From the NCBI RefSeq assembly GCF_021134715.1, contig NC_060018.1, positions 186,001 through 250,000 of the forward strand: a stretch of 64,000 nt of DNA, given 5' to 3'. Below the pieces are notes generated by a model. It was not told where the DNA came from. It worked only from the letters and a program-made list of their open reading frames with translations, and searched no databases. The translations under genes were made by a program, and so were the position numbers. Positions 26,700 through 37,626 of the stretch are shown piece after piece. The stretch comes from Daphnia pulex (lineage: Eukaryota; Arthropoda; Branchiopoda; Diplostraca; Daphniidae). Within the stretch, counting starts at the first letter, position 1; the number at the start of each line of letters is the position of its first letter.

Positions 26700-28039
26700 A
26701 TGTGTGGACGAACTGCTTGGTAAAATAATACGTATTTTTATTTACCTACCACTTTTATTATTCTTTTCCCTTTTATACCCTTATGTTAAAGAACCATCCT
26801 TTATACCATAACAATTTATTGCACTTTTACCGAAGTCCAAGCGTGGTCCACGTGTTATTAACATGTTTATTGTTCATTTTTAGTACATTAGCACCTGATG
26901 TGCTATGCAAGGCATGCTCCTACAAGAAAAATAAGTCAGATGAATATACTCAAGTAGAGTGGAGAAGTAGTAGCGATGGAAAGGAATATAATCAAGCATT
27001 CAACTTTGTCCCAACATTCTATGGACCTGTAATGATTTCCAAGAGACATTTGGATGCCAATGCACCTGTAGAGGATAGAGTTATACAACCAATGATGTGG
27101 GGAATTATACCACGGTGGCACAAGGTAAATGTAGATGGTTTTTGTTTTGTTCAAGCTGTTATCTGAATTTTTATTTTTCAAAGGGGTCTCCAACCAAGCA
27201 CAAAATGACAACAAACAACTGCCGTATTGAAGGGCTTACTGAGAGTCGTCTTTACAAAGATCCATTGTTTAAGGGACAACGCTGTGCAGTGCTCTGTGAA
27301 GGATTCTATGAATGGAAGCAACCAGAGAATAAAGGAGGCAGTAAACAACCATACATCATATATTTTCCTCAACCAGAAGGTGTAAGTACTTGTATAATTC
27401 TATATGCAGCTACTACCATGGGGTATTTGATAAAAATAATTGAAATATTTGTTCTGTTAATATCAGATATCGATTTTTGAACCGGAAACATGGAAGGATC
27501 GCCTTGATGAGCTCTGGTCTAAAGAAAATGGCTGGAAAGGGCCAAAACCGCTAACGTTTGCTGGCCTGTTTGACGTTTGGAAGTCTCCTGAAGACGGTAC
27601 CATCATTTATAGTTACAGTGTGATAACTATGGATTCTTGTCCGGCGTTCTCGTGGATACACGAGAGAATGCCGGCAATTTTGGAAACAGAAGACGACGTT
27701 AATAGTTGGTTGGACTACACGCATGTCCCTGCTCAAGAGGCTATCTCCAAGTTAAAGGCATCGACAATATTAACGTGTCATCCTGTGTCCGCCGATGTCA
27801 ACTATGCAAGAAATGAGGGAAGTCATCTGACGAAAGCGATCGATTTGAATAAGCCTAAACCTCTCTCGGCTAGCGGGAAGTTTATGGCCAACTGGTTGGG
27901 AAAAGCTAGTCCCGCTAAAATAGACAAGAGTAGCTGTGTTAGTCCTCCAAAAGAGGGCGTTAAGCGTCAGTTATCAATGAAAGATCCCGTTCAAGGTACG
28001 TCTGCCAGAAAAATCAAAGAGGATGAGCCATCTGTCTAA
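26700..28039 (+). CDS. HMCES: Abasic-site processing protein HMCES (SRAP domain)
   Basis: SRAP-family protein that shields abasic sites in single-stranded DNA by forming a thiazolidine crosslink through Cys2. Four exons (26700-26719, 26884-27124, 27184-27381, 27467-28039) give 343 residues, close to the human length. After Met removal the N terminus is CGRTAC, exposing the catalytic Cys. Other active-site landmarks are MMWGIIPRWHK, TTNCRIEG, CAVLCEGFYEWK and the His in SWIHERMPAIL. The tail is hydrophilic and lysine-rich, ending KIKEDEPSV, with no clear second domain. The tiny first exon starts at the only ATG that yields Cys2, which settles the start. Confidence 0.93.
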
Positions 28040-28401
28040 ACGGAAATTGACGAGAAAAATCCTCTTTTCCTTTAAAGAAAAACCTTTTTTTTTCACGCTC
28101 ATTTATTGTTCCAAATGTCTTAACTATTTTTGTTAACCCGGATTGTTTGTAATACAGATATATTGATAGGAAAGTCTTTGCAGTTGTTTGGAAGTGTCTA
28201 TCGAGGCAATCAGGCAAGTGATGCCTGTTATCCACCGAGGGCATCGAAACAACTGATAAATGTTTATGTAATGCTATCTCGTGAGATGCTCGTATTTGAT
28301 CACCGTGGGCTACAAGGGTGCTAGAAAGGACGTCAGTTTGTCAGAGCTTTATGGAACGTAGACGTTTGAAGATCTCGTGTGTTTGATTCGTCGATTTCAC
28401 C
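28040..28401. other. Intergenic region HMCES - BLVRB-like gene
   Basis: About 360 bp, AT-rich. Holds the HMCES 3' end and the promoter of the next gene. Nothing else recognised. Confidence 0.4.
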
Positions 28402-29274
28402 ATGAAAATAGCAGTACTCGGAGCCACAGGTGGGACAGGCACTCAAATTGTGAAGCAAGCACTTGCAGCCAAGCATGACGTGATTGCAATTGTGCGTAAC
28501 CCTGACAAACTTAAAGAAATCCAAAGCAGTCGTCTGACGGTAATGCCATTTATCATTGAAATTACATAGTTATTTTCGTCTCGAGTCCTAATCAATTGTC
28601 ATTTACACAGATTGTCAATGGAGACATTTTCTCTGAAGTTAGTTTGACTTCCCATTTCAAGGACGTGAATGCCATCATTTCCTGTTTAGGCTTTGAGCGC
28701 AGCTCGGTAGTAACTGGCTATACGGAATCCATCAAACCAATCGTCGCAGCAGCCAGAGCAGCTAACGTCCCTCGACTAATAGTGATGACGGCCTACTACA
28801 CTGAAAGTATCGGCAAATAATGAAATGCTTTTCTTTTTTTTTTTTTTTTAAATGTGTCTTAATTACATTTTTTATTCAAAAGTTTCTTCTATTGAAAGCC
28901 AAGGGTTCCTTCTCAGGCTTGTTCTCGGGTGGCTCTTGATACCGTTGCTTCGACCCAAATTAATTAATATGAGAGAAATGGAGAAATATCTCGAGACTGA
29001 ATGCAGCGACATCAATTACACCGTGGTACGGCCTCCTGGACTAACGAACGGAAAAGCATCAGGTAACGCTTATATATCTACAGTTGCAAACATTCAGAGG
29101 CCCTTCTAAAAGTTTTCCCTTTCGTTAAAAGGACAAGAAATCAAGTCTGAAAACGATTCTTATTTCGTGAAAAACAGCCCTTCGAGAATGCCTCGCGCTG
29201 ATGTAGCCAAGTTCATGATCGACTGCCTTTCAAAGTCGGAATCATTCAAAAAATGCGTCGCTGTTGGACTTTAA
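28402..29274 (+). CDS. NAD(P)-binding oxidoreductase, BLVRB/NmrA-like
   Basis: Atypical short-chain dehydrogenase-type Rossmann protein. Four exons (28402-28539, 28611-28806, 28883-29062, 29132-29274) give 218 residues. The N terminus MKIAVLGATGGTGTQIVKQA carries the GxxGxxG dinucleotide motif, followed by VRNPDKL, a position typical of NADP-binding flavin/biliverdin-IXb reductases. Later parts are VNGDIF, AARAANVPRLIVMTAYYTE, MEKYLETECSDINYTVVRPP and MPRADVAKFMIDCL. A hydrophobic segment (LVLGWLLIPLLRP) sits between them. The likely role is a cytosolic NAD(P)H-dependent reductase; the substrate cannot be inferred. Confidence 0.8.
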
Positions 29275-31852
29275 TAACTAGCAGTCTGCTGTGACCTCTT
29301 CTCCCCCAATCAATAACGTGAAACTTTTTTTTGTTTTTAGTGAAAGAATAAAGAGAGAGAGAGAGATAGAAAATACCAATTTAACGCGATTGAACTTCAT
29401 CTTGAACTTGTATCCGTCGGAAAAGAAACCAATTTCAGTAAAAGGTAACGCTATAGCTAGCTCTCTTCCGTGGCGCCCAAGTTCAAAAAGGACACGCTTC
29501 GTTTCTTAAAAGTCATTCAGCTCGCTAGTCTTTAAGTGGATACCAAAGTATCCTAGCTCTTTGCCATATAGAGGGAAAAAAGAGTAGCAAGTTGCCGGGA
29601 AACTTTTTCCTTGGCTGGAATTGAATTTCTTTCTTTCTTTCCCCATCTATCCGCCTTTCCATATGCTCCCCCCTGTTAGTTTGCCTTATCCATAAAGTTT
29701 TTCTTTCTTTTTTTTTTTGCTTTGACGATGAAATGTCTCATATGTACGGTAGTAGACATGTATACAGGCTGCAGTAACTCTAGTCTGGATGTCACATCAA
29801 CTTTATGAGTTTACGGTCACGTCCTGCTAAAGTTGACCTGTGCACGTACGTTATCCTGATTACTCATTGGAGCGAGAATATTGTGTGCTCGGCGAGGCGA
29901 GACATCAAAGACGAGATGAGAAAAGAATAGAGTAGACGTAACATATCTTCAAGTAGCTCATAATTAAGAAGACAACCTCTTTTCCCCTTGTAAACAATTG
30001 CCATGGGGAAATGTCGCGGCTTCCTGATACATTTTCATAAGAAACACACGCATATCTACTTGAATGAACTGTATACATCCTGCATGCATTTATTATTGTT
30101 CGTCTTAATGAGATGCTCGGTGCTGTTGCGTAATTAACGTGCCTCGGGACCTCAACTATCTCTCTCTCCATGGGCAAATAACTTGAATAATAAACATGAC
30201 TGCTGCCATGGGCTTATCTGTCAGTAAACTTCACCATCAGCTGCTGCGCCACAAGCACCCCGGTGCCAAATCAAGTTCCCCTTGTGCCAAGGCCTACATA
30301 GTATAGTCTGAGCGAGACAAGGCGGCCTATATCGATCGATCCGTCCAAAGAGCCTCAACCAACCCCCACCACCCAGCCAACTGTATTATCGCACAAGGGA
30401 AAAGGCGAAACTGCTATACACACACATATATAGTCTTGGATCAAATAGATGATATATATACAGAGGAAGAAGAAGACTTTGATAATGAGACGTGCTGCTG
30501 CTGCCGTTCCTTTATTTATTGGAGACCGGCATCAGCACATCTCGTATTGATTTCCTGTTGCAAAGAGAGCAGCCGTCGTCGTCGAAAAGTTCCCAAATCT
30601 TGTCCTACAACTGTCTCTCTATTATCGGATGTACTGTATGCATTGTGGATGCATTATAAAGCCCTACGCCGCAAAAGAGATTTATTGGCCCACACATTGA
30701 AAGTCGAAACGGAAGGCGGAAGAGAGACGGAGATGAGGCGAGCTCACGGTCACCGCACATCCACATTTATCATTTGTTATGGGACGAGACTCTGAACTGC
30801 CTCGCTGATTCGCATCGCTTCAAAATGAGAATCTATTCACTATAGTATATCAAACTCTTACGTTGGCATTTATGGCCACCGGATTTCAGACTGTTAAGCC
30901 AGCTATCCGTTGATAAATCAGATGGTGCAACCCTCCCAACGAGAACAGCATTTATTTTTACGACTGTGTCGTCGTCGTGGGATATATTGGCCAAAGTGAA
31001 AGTTTTTAAGGTGTTTACTTTTTTCATATGGCGATGCGCTCAGTTCCGCTCGGCGTCCAACTTGTAACACAGAGAGGGTCGATTTCATCAGCGCTCACTT
31101 TTACACGTCGGCGTTAATTGCGTTGCATCAAACGAAAAACACAGTGGGCGGCAACTCGTTATATTTTGCCTTGCCATTAGATGTTATTACAAGCAGATTG
31201 CAAGAGACGCGAAGTTCCATTAGAGTTGACAAGCGTTCGTATTTCAACTCGGGGCGGGTATGGATTACTTGACTTTCTTATTCTTTTCCACCCACTCTCG
31301 ACTTTCATCTCATTACCGTAAAAAATGCCAAGAACGGCTGCGAGGAGAAGGAAAAAGGTTGTTGACTGCGCTCTTATTTTTTTATGGAACGGAGAAGAAA
31401 AACGTCGGAAGGAATATGAGAGAGAGACTGTAATAAGAAAAGGCGCGCTAACACTCTCATCTCAAGTGCGTCTATTTATTCCGCCCATCATTAAACCTTA
31501 TTGGATACATCCAACGCAGAGCATACACACACACACGGCGCCACAATCTTGTAAAAAGTTTTCAGGATCGATACGACGTTTTTCCTTTTTTTATATAATT
31601 CCCATCACGTCTTGAGCGCCCCATCCCATTGATGGAGACACAATTTTATGTAAACTCTGGATAATTTAATAATATTCTTTTTTTTTTAATTTGTATCGAA
31701 TAAAATGTCGATGTTGCGAAAAGCCGAAAATATCCCGCATTTTATCTCGCTCTGTTGCGAAGAAACAATCTGACAACGTTGCATCATAAATTATTCTCGA
31801 GTTACAATTTTTGTATTTGGCAACATCTTGGTTGAAAGACTCGACTGAAAAC
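29275..31852. other. 2.6-kb gene-poor intergenic region
   Basis: No convincing exon on either strand. It contains short CT/AG and CTTT microsatellites (29353-29370, 29625-29645, 29700-29720) and CTG-type stretches (30493-30510). Open frames such as 30436-30795 have low-complexity content and no splice-supported continuation. The final part is the 5' flank of SNW1. Unusually long for this otherwise compact window, so distal regulatory DNA or a non-coding RNA is possible. Confidence 0.4.
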
Positions 31853-33827
31853 ATGGCGTCGTTATCAAGGTATAATAATTATTTTTTTGATTTCCTTGTA
31901 TTTAAACTATGTATTAATTATGGTCATGTTATTTTATACAGTTATCTCCCAGCGCCAACGCAGTTGACGTGGGATCGAGATGTCGAGGAGCAAAAGGAAC
32001 GTGCTAATCGCCAAACGGCCATCGTGGCCGCCACAAAGGCAATCCCACCATACGGAAATCGCGATTCATGGATGCCTCGAAATGTTTCCGATTTCGGAGA
32101 TGGAGGTGCTTTTCCCGAAATTCACATGGCCCAATATCCAATGGACATGGGTCGCAAAGACCAGGCTGGACAAAAGTCAAATGCCTTGGCCATCCAACTT
32201 GATGCAGAGGGAAAGATCAAATATGATGCTATTGCCAGGCAAGGCCATGGGAAGGACAAACACGTCTACTCCAAATTCACTGATCTCCTGCCTGCTGAAA
32301 TTACCAATGAGGATGATCCCTCTTTGCACAAGCCCACAGACGATGAAATTGCAGATATAACAGAGAAAACGAGACAAGCCCTGGAAAGAATCACCAATGC
32401 CAAAGTAGAAGCAGCTCTTCCAGTCCGTGCCGCAGAGAGAACTGGCCCTGCTCAATTCATTCGCTACACACCAGCACAGCAGGGTGATGAATTCAATTCT
32501 GGCGCCAAACAACGCATTATCCGCATGGTTGAAGTACAAAAAGATCCCATGGAACCCCCAAGGTAAATTTTAGAAAAAGTGCCATTTCATTTCATTCCCA
32601 TATTGACTGATTATTTTTCACTAGGTTCAAAATCAACCAAAAAATCCCCCGTGGTCCACCTTCTCCTCCTGCCCCCGTGTTGCATTCTCCTACACGTAAA
32701 GTAACTGTCAAGGAACAACAGGAATGGAAAATTCCGCCTTGCATTTCAAATTGGAAGAACGCTAAAGGTTACACCATTCCTCTTGACAAACGTTTGGCAG
32801 CCGATGGTCGAGGACTTCAACAGGTGCCGTCCCTAACGACCTAAAAACGTGTCTTTCCCCAATCAACTAAATGTTGTTGTTTCTCGCAGGTTCACATTAA
32901 CGAGAAATTCGCGAAATTGGCCGAATCATTGTACATAGCCGATCGAAAGGCCAGAGAGTCGGTTGAACTTCGCGCCCAACTTCAAAAGAAACAAGCGCAA
33001 AAAGAAAAGGAAAAGAAGGAAGATACTCTGCGACAGCTGGCGCAGCAAGTCCGCGAAGAGAGAGCAGGTCTGCGACCCGGTGCAGGCGCTGCTGCTGCTC
33101 GTGAAGACGACGATGATGCAGCGGAGCGTGACAACTTGAGACAAGAACGGCATCGTGAGCGTCAACGTGAGCGCAACATTGCACGCGCGGCTCCCGGCGA
33201 TAAAAAGTATTAAACATTTGATTTCCTTTCAACTTTTTCCAGTCAATTAATTAACAATTTCCATTGACGCGTAGATCCAAACTCGATCGCCAACGCGAGC
33301 GTGACATTAGTGAGCAGATTGCATTGGGGATGCCTGCTCGAGCTTCTGCAAGTGGCGAGACCATGTACGATCAGCGTTTACTGAACCAAACTCGTGGAAT
33401 GGACAGTGGATTCGCCGATGATGAGGCCTACAATGTCTACGACAAACCTTGGCGTGAACAAGGAACTCTGTCCAGTAATCTCTATCGTCCGACCAAGAAC
33501 CTCGATCAAGATTTGTACGGCGACGATTTGGATAAACTTGTCAAGACCAGCAAGTAAGTTGACCTACTTTCAAGGTGCATTGGTTTATGAAGTTGAAACT
33601 CATTTTGTTTTTCATTTGTTTACAGGTTTGTACCTGATAAGGAATTTAGCGGAACTGATCGTTCTGGTCCTTCCGGCTCCCGCAGTGGTCCAGTTCAGTT
33701 TGAGAAGGAAGAGGATCCTTTCGGCCTCGACAAGTTTTTGACGGACGTCCGCAAGGCCAGTAGCAAACGACCCACTGACGCGGAACGCTCAGACAAGGAC
33801 AAGGATAAGAGACGGCGTCGAGACTAA
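31853..33827 (+). CDS. SNW1: SNW domain protein 1 (SKIP / Bx42), spliceosome factor
   Basis: Core spliceosome and transcription coregulator protein. Six exons (31853-31869, 31942-32562, 32625-32823, 32890-33206, 33275-33553, 33626-33827) give 544 residues, slightly longer than the human protein. The very short first exon encodes MASLS. Conserved blocks in order: YLPAPTQLTWDRD, FGDGGAFPEIHMAQYP, SNALAIQLDAEGKIKYDAIA, YIRYTP-like FIRYTPAQQG, NSGAKQRIIRMVEVQKDPME, PRGPPSPPAPVLHSPTRK, and the SNW signature WKIPPCISNWKNAKGYTIPL. A charged helical region (QKEKEKKEDTLRQL) follows, then YDQRLLNQTRGMDSGFADDE, FVPDKEFSG and FEKEEDPFGLDKFL, with a basic KDKDKRRRRD end. Nothing is truncated. Confidence 0.96.
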
Positions 33828-34114
33828 ATATTGTTTTTCTTTCCGTTGACGATTTCGCAATTTGTTTCATTTTACCTCACACAAAAAAAAATCTTTTTAA
33901 AAAAACCACAAAAACAATGATTCCTTTTCTCCAAGACCAGAATACATTTCAAATGAAATGTCTGTGACTAGTTTTATTTATTCATTGATTACGAGACAAA
34001 ACACTTGATTCAATACTGTAAAGTGACGAAACATTTTGCAAGAATGTACATAATGGTAAATCGAAAATGCAGCAGAAGACTTGAATATCACCAGACAAGT
34101 GTAAGTAATAATCA

Positions 34115-34571
34115 TCATGAAAAGAGTCCAGTGGAAAGTCCACGATAAAAACACCTAGCCTCCAGAAGCCTGTGTAGCTGCTCTATGCTGATAAGTCGGA
34201 CATGAGCTTCTTCACTCAGCTGCTGTCTCTCCTGCAGCAGCCCAACCAGCGTGTCAGAGGTATTGTAGATTTGCAGTAGCAGCCAGTCTTGCAACTTTTT
34301 GAGATCATCAATCGCAAGGTTTTCACAAACTGGGAAGAGCAACACAATTAAGGGTTTGCAGGTAGAAAAGAAAGAACACGTAAAACTTACGAGAGTAGGT
34401 CTGTTTAACTGTGCGGGGTTTGAGCTCAAGTTCAGTTGGCAAAGTGCTGGAAGTTTCTTCATCGTTTGTGGGAGTTTGCAACGGATTAATCGCACAGAAA
34501 ATGGCAGTTTTCGATGGTGGTGAACCACCGTTCAAAAGAGGTAACCGACAGTCATCCTGGCCAGTATCCAT
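34115..34571 (-). CDS. Small helical / coiled-coil-like protein, unidentified
   Basis: Two exons (34391-34571 and 34115-34329) splice in frame at TACTCTC|gtaagt ... cccag|tttgtg, giving 131 residues. The N-terminal half (MDTGQDDCRLPLLNGGSPPS...) is proline/threonine rich and probably disordered. The C-terminal half (ENLAIDDLKKLQDWLLLQIY, TLVGLLQERQQLSEEAHVRL, SIEQLHRLLEARCFYRG) has regular leucine spacing suggesting a helical hairpin or coiled coil. I do not recognise the family. Convergent with SNW1, with 287 bp between stops. Confidence 0.7.
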
Positions 34572-37500
34572 GGCGAAGAATGGAGTGGTCTGTCAAATCT
34601 CCAACACAACAACCATAACTACTTTTACTGGTTGTTGGGGAGCAAACAAGGGAACCTGTGCTGTTTGTCCTATCACCTTGACAGATCAAATTATTCCGAG
34701 AGATGGCGGTGGCGTCACGGCAACTGCTACAAATCTACCCAGTAGTAAATCAAGGGCTTTCGAAAGATTAGATTGGAAAACGCTAAAAAAACGAAGGTAG
34801 GCTACAACTATTGTTTGCTCTCCTTTCACTCTTTTTATTGTGCCAGTAGTATTACCTTTGGCTGCACAATAAGGACGTATGAAGGGCCACTTTTTTCATT
34901 GACTAGTCACCCATTCAAGTGTGGAGGATCTATCTATCTATATCAATCTATAAAAGAGAGAGAGACTTGTATTATAAGTAGTAGAGCCCCCGACAACAAA
35001 AGGAGCCCCCGTGGAGAGGTAGCTAGAAATCGTATGACCCCCGAGTGACAGATGTTCAAAGAAGACCCGAAAAGAGATTATAATATTCCGTCCGCTCTTA
35101 ATCTCCCAACAAAAACTTGTGTAATGATGGTTTTTGCTGCTGAATCGACCGGGGGTGTAGTTCATATAATACAGAAAAGCGCCAAGTGGATTTCGGTGGT
35201 ACATGCTGTGTGATTATCGAGTCCCGAAAGTCCCGTAATGATATAGGGATGCCCCCTTTCTCTTTTTTCTCCTTTTTGACGTTGTTCTCTTATTCGGTTG
35301 CTGCTGAGCTGCTGGGTGTATACCCGGACGCCCCTGCTGCTGGTCTCCCGGAGTCTCTTCTTTCACTTCCCATTTTCACTCCCGACGGGAATCATCCACG
35401 GCCGTATAGTCTCTGCTGCTGTTGACGATGCCCTGGGTTTTTATATACTCTCCCGTTTCCCCCTGCCTCCTCCGACTATTCCGCCGTAATTTACAGCTCA
35501 AGTCTCGGCCAACTGCTCCCTCGCTCATCTTCCTCCTTTTCAAAAAGATATGAGGCAGCCAAGCTCGACGGGCCAAAATATCCGGCAAATGGCTTAAAGA
35601 AAAGAGGATTTTCTCTTCATGCATCTTTCTCTCGCTCACGTCTTTTTTTTTTGTTCTCTCCCTAATGACGGACGGGAACTCGTCACGTTTTTATATACGG
35701 CCAACGTCGGATTATGCTGGATGGCAAAAGTTTTGAAATGATGATGGCCATGGCATTTTCAATGACCATTTCTCTGGATTACGACAGTCGCCTATATACA
35801 GATTTTAAACTCTGACAATTATAAGGTGATGCATTTGAGAGCTAGAGGAGAAGAATCTCTTTTTCTTTTATTTTGGTGTTTGAAATAACTTTGCGTCGTC
35901 ACTGATGATTTATGGGCTGATATTTTCGTTTATTCTTCTGGGCGCCTATCTCATACATGTGGAAAAAAAGGGAACTCGTCGAGTGTGTGGACCTCGTTTC
36001 CTTTTTTATTTTATTATTACTACTATTTTCTCAGTATATAATAGCCGAGCGCATACACACACTGGTGTATAAACAAAAAACGGACGCAACCCTCTTCTTC
36101 TTCTTCTTCTTCTGCTGGGGGCTTATCATTTATTCAAAATCAATATGGCGCTCTAGCTAGCTGTGTACTGTGCACTGGATGGGCTGCTGCTGCCGTTGAC
36201 GGTGTCCAGATAAAAAGGAAAATATTATTTCAACAAGAGAGAAAGAAATGAAGAGTAGAAAAGCGAGTGCGTGTTATTGTTCGGGACATATACTCTATAA
36301 GAAAAGAAGGGGAAGGGAAAAACGATATTCCACATATTTGTTTAGAGATGTTTGTGTTATTTTCCCTGTTATTTTATTATGCGAGAAGCAGAAGACTGGG
36401 CCTGGAAATAAAAAAAAAGGCGTCCAGGGTGGGTGGGAAAAATATCACCGACCCGCCGCCCAGCAGCAGTTGATGACAGATGACAACATTTTCTTCTTCA
36501 CGCACTTGTACAGCAGCATTTTCCTACATTGCGCCACATCAAAAATCTCCTGCTGCTCAGACGGATTTCATCTTGTCGCTCGTTCGGCTGCTGCTGCACG
36601 ACGGAAGCGACGACGACGAGACGCAATATAAATGCGCCAGACAGAGCAGCCAAAAGAACTTGCATTTCCTTTTTCAAAAAAACTTTATTGTAACGCGCCA
36701 GAGCTGAACTGCACGCTGATGAAAAGATGAAGAAGAAGTTGCTGCGGGAAACGGCAAAGACATTTTTTTGAAGAAGAAAAAAGGAGAGGAAATCACTTGG
36801 TACTCCGTGGCAACGGCGTCTGTTCTTGTTGCATACGGTACACGACAATTTATTATTAATGATTGCAGCGCGCGATATCGGGTGAGGAGGGTGAGACGAC
36901 GTGCTAGTGATTCCACTTTCCTTCCTCCTCCCTCACAACAGCTGCCAACACCAACTTTTTCTTTTTTCTCCTGTCGTGACAAATGATTCTCAACTTTATA
37001 CCGTCACCCACTTGCTTGATATTTTTAAAATGATTTCCGCTTTCTCTAATAGAGCGGAAAAATAAATACGTCAGTCGTGTCTAACGTCGTCTGCGCCTGC
37101 GCAGTGTTGCCGCTTCAATTTTTCGCCGAGCGATGGCGCTGACGATCGTGTGTGGGGGTTCGTCTCTCTCAGTGTGGCCGTAACCGCCGTCGGTGTCGAA
37201 TCATTTTCTCCGTCACTCTGCACGATAATACATTTGTTGGCCAGGAAAAACGTTTTCCATCTCAGTGAATCGTCCATTATTATTCCATTCACGTTCCAAT
37301 TTGAACCCACACACTTACTTGTGTGTGCACTGATTCTATTCATTTGACGGTGTGTGTGTGGACACGACCTCGTGTGTGTGTTACTGGTCAATTCCTCGTG
37401 GTCTGTCGTGTGATTGTATCTCGGTGTGTGTGTGTGTGCGTGTGTGATGTTTGTGTGAACGGAGAAGAAGAAAGCGAATCCGTTTGGAACGGTGCCATGA

Positions 37501-37626
37501 TCGGTTGAACGCCTTTTTGGAAAAGAGGAAAAAAGAACCAGACGTGAGACGTCCGAATTAGAAACGCCCCGCCCGCCACGAACTTGGGGCAACGTCTGAC
37601 GAACGAAGACGAACGAACGAACGAAG
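34572..37626. other. 3-kb intergenic region and robo 5' flank
   Basis: No convincing gene. AG/CT-rich tracts, (CTT)n at 36090-36112 and CTG-type runs occur. Near 37090-37103 the sequence ctgcgcctgcgca resembles an NRF1 site, and 37340-37450 is a GT microsatellite probably in the robo 5' UTR. The open frame at 37071-37706 on the minus strand overlaps the robo start and is low-complexity. By position the last 0.5 kb should be the robo core promoter and 5' leader. Confidence 0.45.

Noticed and set aside
30436-30795. Open frame of 119 codons in the gene-poor gap
   Set aside because: Low-complexity content (EEEED, CCCC), no initiator in good context, no splice-compatible continuation and no recognised domain.
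34411-34800. 129-codon plus-strand frame across the small minus-strand gene
   Set aside because: It overlaps antisense to the two spliced exons at 34115-34571, which have canonical splice sites and an ATG; the plus frame has no domain.
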